DNA of 7,416 bases from Gemmatimonadaceae bacterium (lineage in GTDB: Bacteria > Gemmatimonadota > Gemmatimonadetes > Gemmatimonadales > Gemmatimonadaceae), in NCBI GenBank assembly GCA_013361745.1, contig JABFXM010000362.1, forward strand, positions 1-7,416. The letters are read 5' to 3'. The notes under the pieces were generated by a model. That model had not been told where the DNA came from. It ran no database searches and worked only from the letters and a program-made list of their open reading frames with translations. The position numbers and the translations under genes are program-made. Shown piece by piece: positions 5,220 to 7,416 of this stretch; the stretch's first letter is position 1; the number at the start of each line of letters is the position of its first letter.

Positions 5220-6326
5220 ATGTCTAAAGTACGGATCGGCATCATCGGCTCGCGCTTCCAGGCGGACTGCATCGCGCACTCCGTGAAGATGATGCCGGAC
5301 GAGATGGAAGTCGTCGCCGTCGCCTCGCCGACGCCGGGGAACGCGGAGAAGTTCGCGCGGCAGCACGGCATCCGCGCGGCGTACACCGACTACCGTGAGC
5401 TGCTGCGCGATCGCGACGTGGACATGGTGTCGATCACCGCGCCCAACCGGCTGCACGCGCAGATGACCATCGACGCCGCCGCCGCGGGGAAGCACGTCGT
5501 CTGCGAGAAGCCGCTCTGCGTCACCCTCGAGGAGGCGGACGCGATGATCGAGGCGTGCGACCGCGCCGGCGTCCTCCTGCTCTACGCCGAGGAGCTCTTC
5601 TTCGCGCCGAAGTACGTGAAGGCGAAGCAGATGGCGGACGAGGGCGCCTTCGGCCGCGTACATCTCGTGAAGCAGGGGGAGAAGCACAACGGACCGCACT
5701 CCGACTGGTTCTGGGATGTCAACCAGTCCGGCGGCGGCGCGCTCATGGACCTCGGCTGCCATGGCATCGCCTTCTGCTGGTGGTTCCTCGGCAAGCCTGA
5801 GGTGAAGAGCGTCTACGCGCAGCTCGCGACGCAGACGCACGGCGACCGCACGCAGGGCGACGACGAGGCGATCACGATCATCGAGTTCGCGAACGGCGCG
5901 TTAGGCATCGTCGAGAACAGCTGGAATCGCCCCGGCGGGATGGACGACAGCATCGAGGTGCTCGGCGACAAGGGCCAGACCTACGCCGACATGCTGATGG
6001 GGAACGCGCTGCCGACGTACTCCGAGGTCGGCTTCGGCTACGCGGTCGAGAAGGCGGGATCGACGAAGGGATGGACGTATCCCGTCTTCGAGGAGCACTG
6101 GAACTACGGCTTCCCGCAGGAGATGCGGCACTTCGCGCGCTGCGTGCGCGGGAAGGAGACGCCGATCTCCGACGGCCGTACCGGCCGCGTCGTGCAGGAG
6201 GTGCTCTACGCCGCGTACGCGTCGGCGGGGCTCGGTCGCAAGGTGACGCTTCCCTTCCGTCCACAGGGGATCGCGAAGCCGATCGACCTCTGGAAGAAGC
6301 CGGAGCTGGCGCGAGACGCGCGCTGA
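5220..6326 (+). CDS. Gfo/Idh/MocA-family NAD(P)-dependent oxidoreductase, 368 aa
   Basis: Members of this family oxidise or reduce sugars, inositols and their keto derivatives with NAD(P). The N-terminal Rossmann domain is seen in VRIGIIGSRFQA (4-15), followed by the usual TDYRELL and SITAPNRLHAQ segments. EKPL at 96-99 contains the family catalytic Lys97. The second domain has GGGALMDLGCHGIAF (171-185), giving the Asp177/His181 pair expected at the active site. Length is typical. No signal peptide is visible, so it acts in the cytoplasm, unlike the dehydrogenase pair upstream. The ATG at 5220 gives a clean N terminus although its ribosome site is weak. Its stop is directly abutted by the ROK kinase start. 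A keto-sugar reduction or epimerisation step is inferred from context. Leu228 is TTA within a CGTTAGGC octamer. Confidence 0.92.
   Translation: MSKVRIGIIGSRFQADCIAHSVKMMPDEMEVVAVASPTPGNAEKFARQHGIRAAYTDYRELLRDRDVDMVSITAPNRLHAQMTIDAAAAGKHVVCEKPLCVTLEEADAMIEACDRAGVLLLYAEELFFAPKYVKAKQMADEGAFGRVHLVKQGEKHNGPHSDWFWDVNQSGGGALMDLGCHGIAFCWWFLGKPEVKSVYAQLATQTHGDRTQGDDEAITIIEFANGALGIVENSWNRPGGMDDSIEVLGDKGQTYADMLMGNALPTYSEVGFGYAVEKAGSTKGWTYPVFEEHWNYGFPQEMRHFARCVRGKETPISDGRTGRVVQEVLYAAYASAGLGRKVTLPFRPQGIAKPIDLWKKPELARDAR
5899..5906 (+). repeat. CGTTAGGC octamer, coding (Ala-Leu-Gly)
   Basis: An in-frame copy in the second domain of the Gfo/Idh/MocA protein, encoding Ala227-Leu228-Gly229 with a TTA codon. 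Confidence 0.8.
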
Positions 6327-7220
6327 ATGCGGCTCGTCGCCGCCGCCGACATCGGGGGGACGCGGACGAAGCTCGGCATCGTCGGGGAGAGCGGCGAGGT
6401 CCTGCGGCGCACCACGATCTCGACGCCGCGACTCGGCGAGCCTCGTGATCTCGTCGCCGGGATCTCGTCGATGCTGACGCGCATGGTCGACGCGGTGGAC
6501 GCACCCGTCGCCGGCGTCGGCGTCTCGGTCGCGGGCTTTCTCGACGCGGAACGCGAGGCCATGGTCGGCAACGCGAACCTCCCCGCGCTCTGCGAGTTTC
6601 CGCTGCGCCGCGCGCTCGCCGACGCGTTAGGCCTCGACTGCCGGCTCGAGGTGGACTCGAACGCGGCGGGGATCGCCGAGTATCGGCTCGGGGCCGGGCG
6701 CGGCGCGCGACGATTGCTGTCCGTCACCGTCGGCACGGGGCTCGGCGGCGCCGTCATCGTCGACGGCGTCCTCCTTCGATATACCGGTGCCTGCGCGGGC
6801 GACCTCGGCCACGTCATCGTCGACCGCGATGGGCGACGCTGCAGCTGCGGCGCCCGCGGCTGCCTCGAGGCGATGGTGTCGTCGTCTGCGCTCTCGGAGC
6901 GCGCGGGCGGATTGCCCGTACGCGAGGTCATCGGCCGCGCGCGCGCGCACGACTCGCCGGCGCTCGGCGCGCTCGAGGAGACCGGATGGTGGCTCGGGCT
7001 CGGGCTCGCCTCGCTCTCCCCGCTCTTCGCTCCGGATCGCATCGTCGTCGGAGGAGGGGTCGCGGCCGCGGGAGACCTGCTCCTCGGCGCCACCCGCGCG
7101 AGCTACCGCGAGCATGCCGCCGCCGACCACCGCGACCGCGTCGAGATCGTCAGCTCCAACTTCGAGGGCTGGGACGGGATGATCGGCGCGGCGAGCGCAT
7201 TTCTGCAACCGATCGAGTGA
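6327..7220 (+). CDS. ROK-family sugar kinase, 297 aa
   Basis: ROK kinases phosphorylate hexoses or N-acetylhexosamines with ATP. The start of the protein holds the phosphate loop DIGGTRTKLG (8-17). Asp110 in EVDSNAAG is the predicted catalytic base, and VTVGTGLGG (133-141) is the second phosphate-binding motif. The zinc site is complete: His162, Cys172, Cys174 and Cys179 in the order GH...CSCGARGC, followed by Glu181. The usual Glu of the ExGH sugar-binding motif is Asp159 (GDLGH). At 297 residues with no helix-turn-helix it is a kinase rather than a ROK repressor. The ATG at 6327 follows the TGA of the preceding gene with no gap, suggesting translational coupling. Leu101 is a TTA codon inside a CGTTAGGC octamer. 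Substrate specificity is not readable; an amino sugar is possible given the NagB-like gene that follows. Confidence 0.92.
   Translation: MRLVAAADIGGTRTKLGIVGESGEVLRRTTISTPRLGEPRDLVAGISSMLTRMVDAVDAPVAGVGVSVAGFLDAEREAMVGNANLPALCEFPLRRALADALGLDCRLEVDSNAAGIAEYRLGAGRGARRLLSVTVGTGLGGAVIVDGVLLRYTGACAGDLGHVIVDRDGRRCSCGARGCLEAMVSSSALSERAGGLPVREVIGRARAHDSPALGALEETGWWLGLGLASLSPLFAPDRIVVGGGVAAAGDLLLGATRASYREHAAADHRDRVEIVSSNFEGWDGMIGAASAFLQPIE
6625..6632 (+). repeat. CGTTAGGC octamer, coding (Ala-Leu-Gly)
   Basis: An in-frame copy in the ROK kinase, encoding Ala100-Leu101-Gly102 with a TTA codon. Confidence 0.8.
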
Positions 7221-7223
7221 TCG

Positions 7224-7416
7224 ATGACGCCGACTTCCATCCGCGCCCTTCCCTCCCCCGAAGCGATCGGCGAGCATGTCGCCCACGTGCTGCTCGCACG
7301 TATCGAGCATGCGCGCGCCGCGGGGCGACCATTCCTCCTCGGCAGCCCGACCGGCCGCACGCCGGGACCGATCTACGCGGCGATGGCGCGACTGCTCGCC
7401 GAGTCGACGCAGGATC
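7224..7416 (+). CDS. NagB-type sugar-phosphate deaminase/isomerase, N-terminal 64 codons (cut by window end)
   Basis: The frame starts with ATG three bases after the ROK kinase stop and stays open to the window end. The visible part contains FLLGSPTGRTPGPIYAAM (37-54), which matches the substrate-phosphate-binding LGxPTGxTPxxxY segment of glucosamine-6-phosphate deaminase and 6-phosphogluconolactonase-type proteins. The preceding helix (about 12-34) is also as expected. These enzymes act in the cytoplasm on hexosamine 6-phosphates or related compounds. Because the catalytic residues lie further on, deaminase, lactonase or isomerase cannot be told apart here. Tight spacing to the kinase suggests that the kinase product is its substrate. 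Confidence 0.8.
   Translation, partial: MTPTSIRALPSPEAIGEHVAHVLLARIEHARAAGRPFLLGSPTGRTPGPIYAAMARLLAESTQD

Noticed and set aside
4588..6629. TTA codons as a bldA-type developmental switch as in Streptomyces
   Set aside because: The TTA codons are all explained by the CGTTAGGC word, and the gene content does not suggest an actinomycete.

Overview
The window is very GC-rich DNA. Its codon third positions are dominated by G and C, spacing between co-directional genes is tight, and Tat-type signal peptides are present. An unusual octamer, CGTTAGGC, recurs six times. I read this as a free-living Gram-negative-type bacterium, and the octamer plus gene content recall Gemmatimonadota. That phylum assignment is an inference; no rRNA or other marker gene lies in the window.

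Left part (1-1430). A minus-strand gene runs off the left edge and encodes the N-terminal part of a membrane sensor: one transmembrane helix followed by a helical, presumably periplasmic domain. Divergent to it is a small acidic/helical hypothetical protein (843-1202). This is followed by a 55-residue basic, disordered protein with a very strong ribosome binding site (1260-1427).

Middle (1432-5088). A Tat-exported glycoside hydrolase of the GH43 type is on the minus strand. It is divergent across a 317-bp intergenic region from a plus-strand pair: a large FAD-dependent GMC oxidoreductase and its small Tat-lipoprotein partner of the gluconate 2-dehydrogenase subunit 3 family. The divergent region carries a perfect 8-bp inverted repeat with centres two helical turns apart, a good operator candidate. 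The GMC protein has no signal of its own and probably crosses the membrane folded, carried by the Tat signal of the small subunit.

Right part (5099-7416). A 93-bp element made of two inverted arrays of three GGGGTCN heptamers separates the dehydrogenase pair from a tightly packed group: a Gfo/Idh/MocA oxidoreductase, a ROK-family sugar kinase starting immediately after its stop, and the first 64 codons of a NagB-type sugar-phosphate deaminase/isomerase.

Together the genes read as a carbohydrate-use locus. A secreted GH43 enzyme releases sugars, a membrane-tethered FAD dehydrogenase oxidises a sugar or glycoside in the periplasm, and cytoplasmic enzymes reduce or rearrange, phosphorylate and deaminate/isomerise the product. 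The substrate cannot be read from the sequence. No transporter, cytochrome c or regulator is present in the window.
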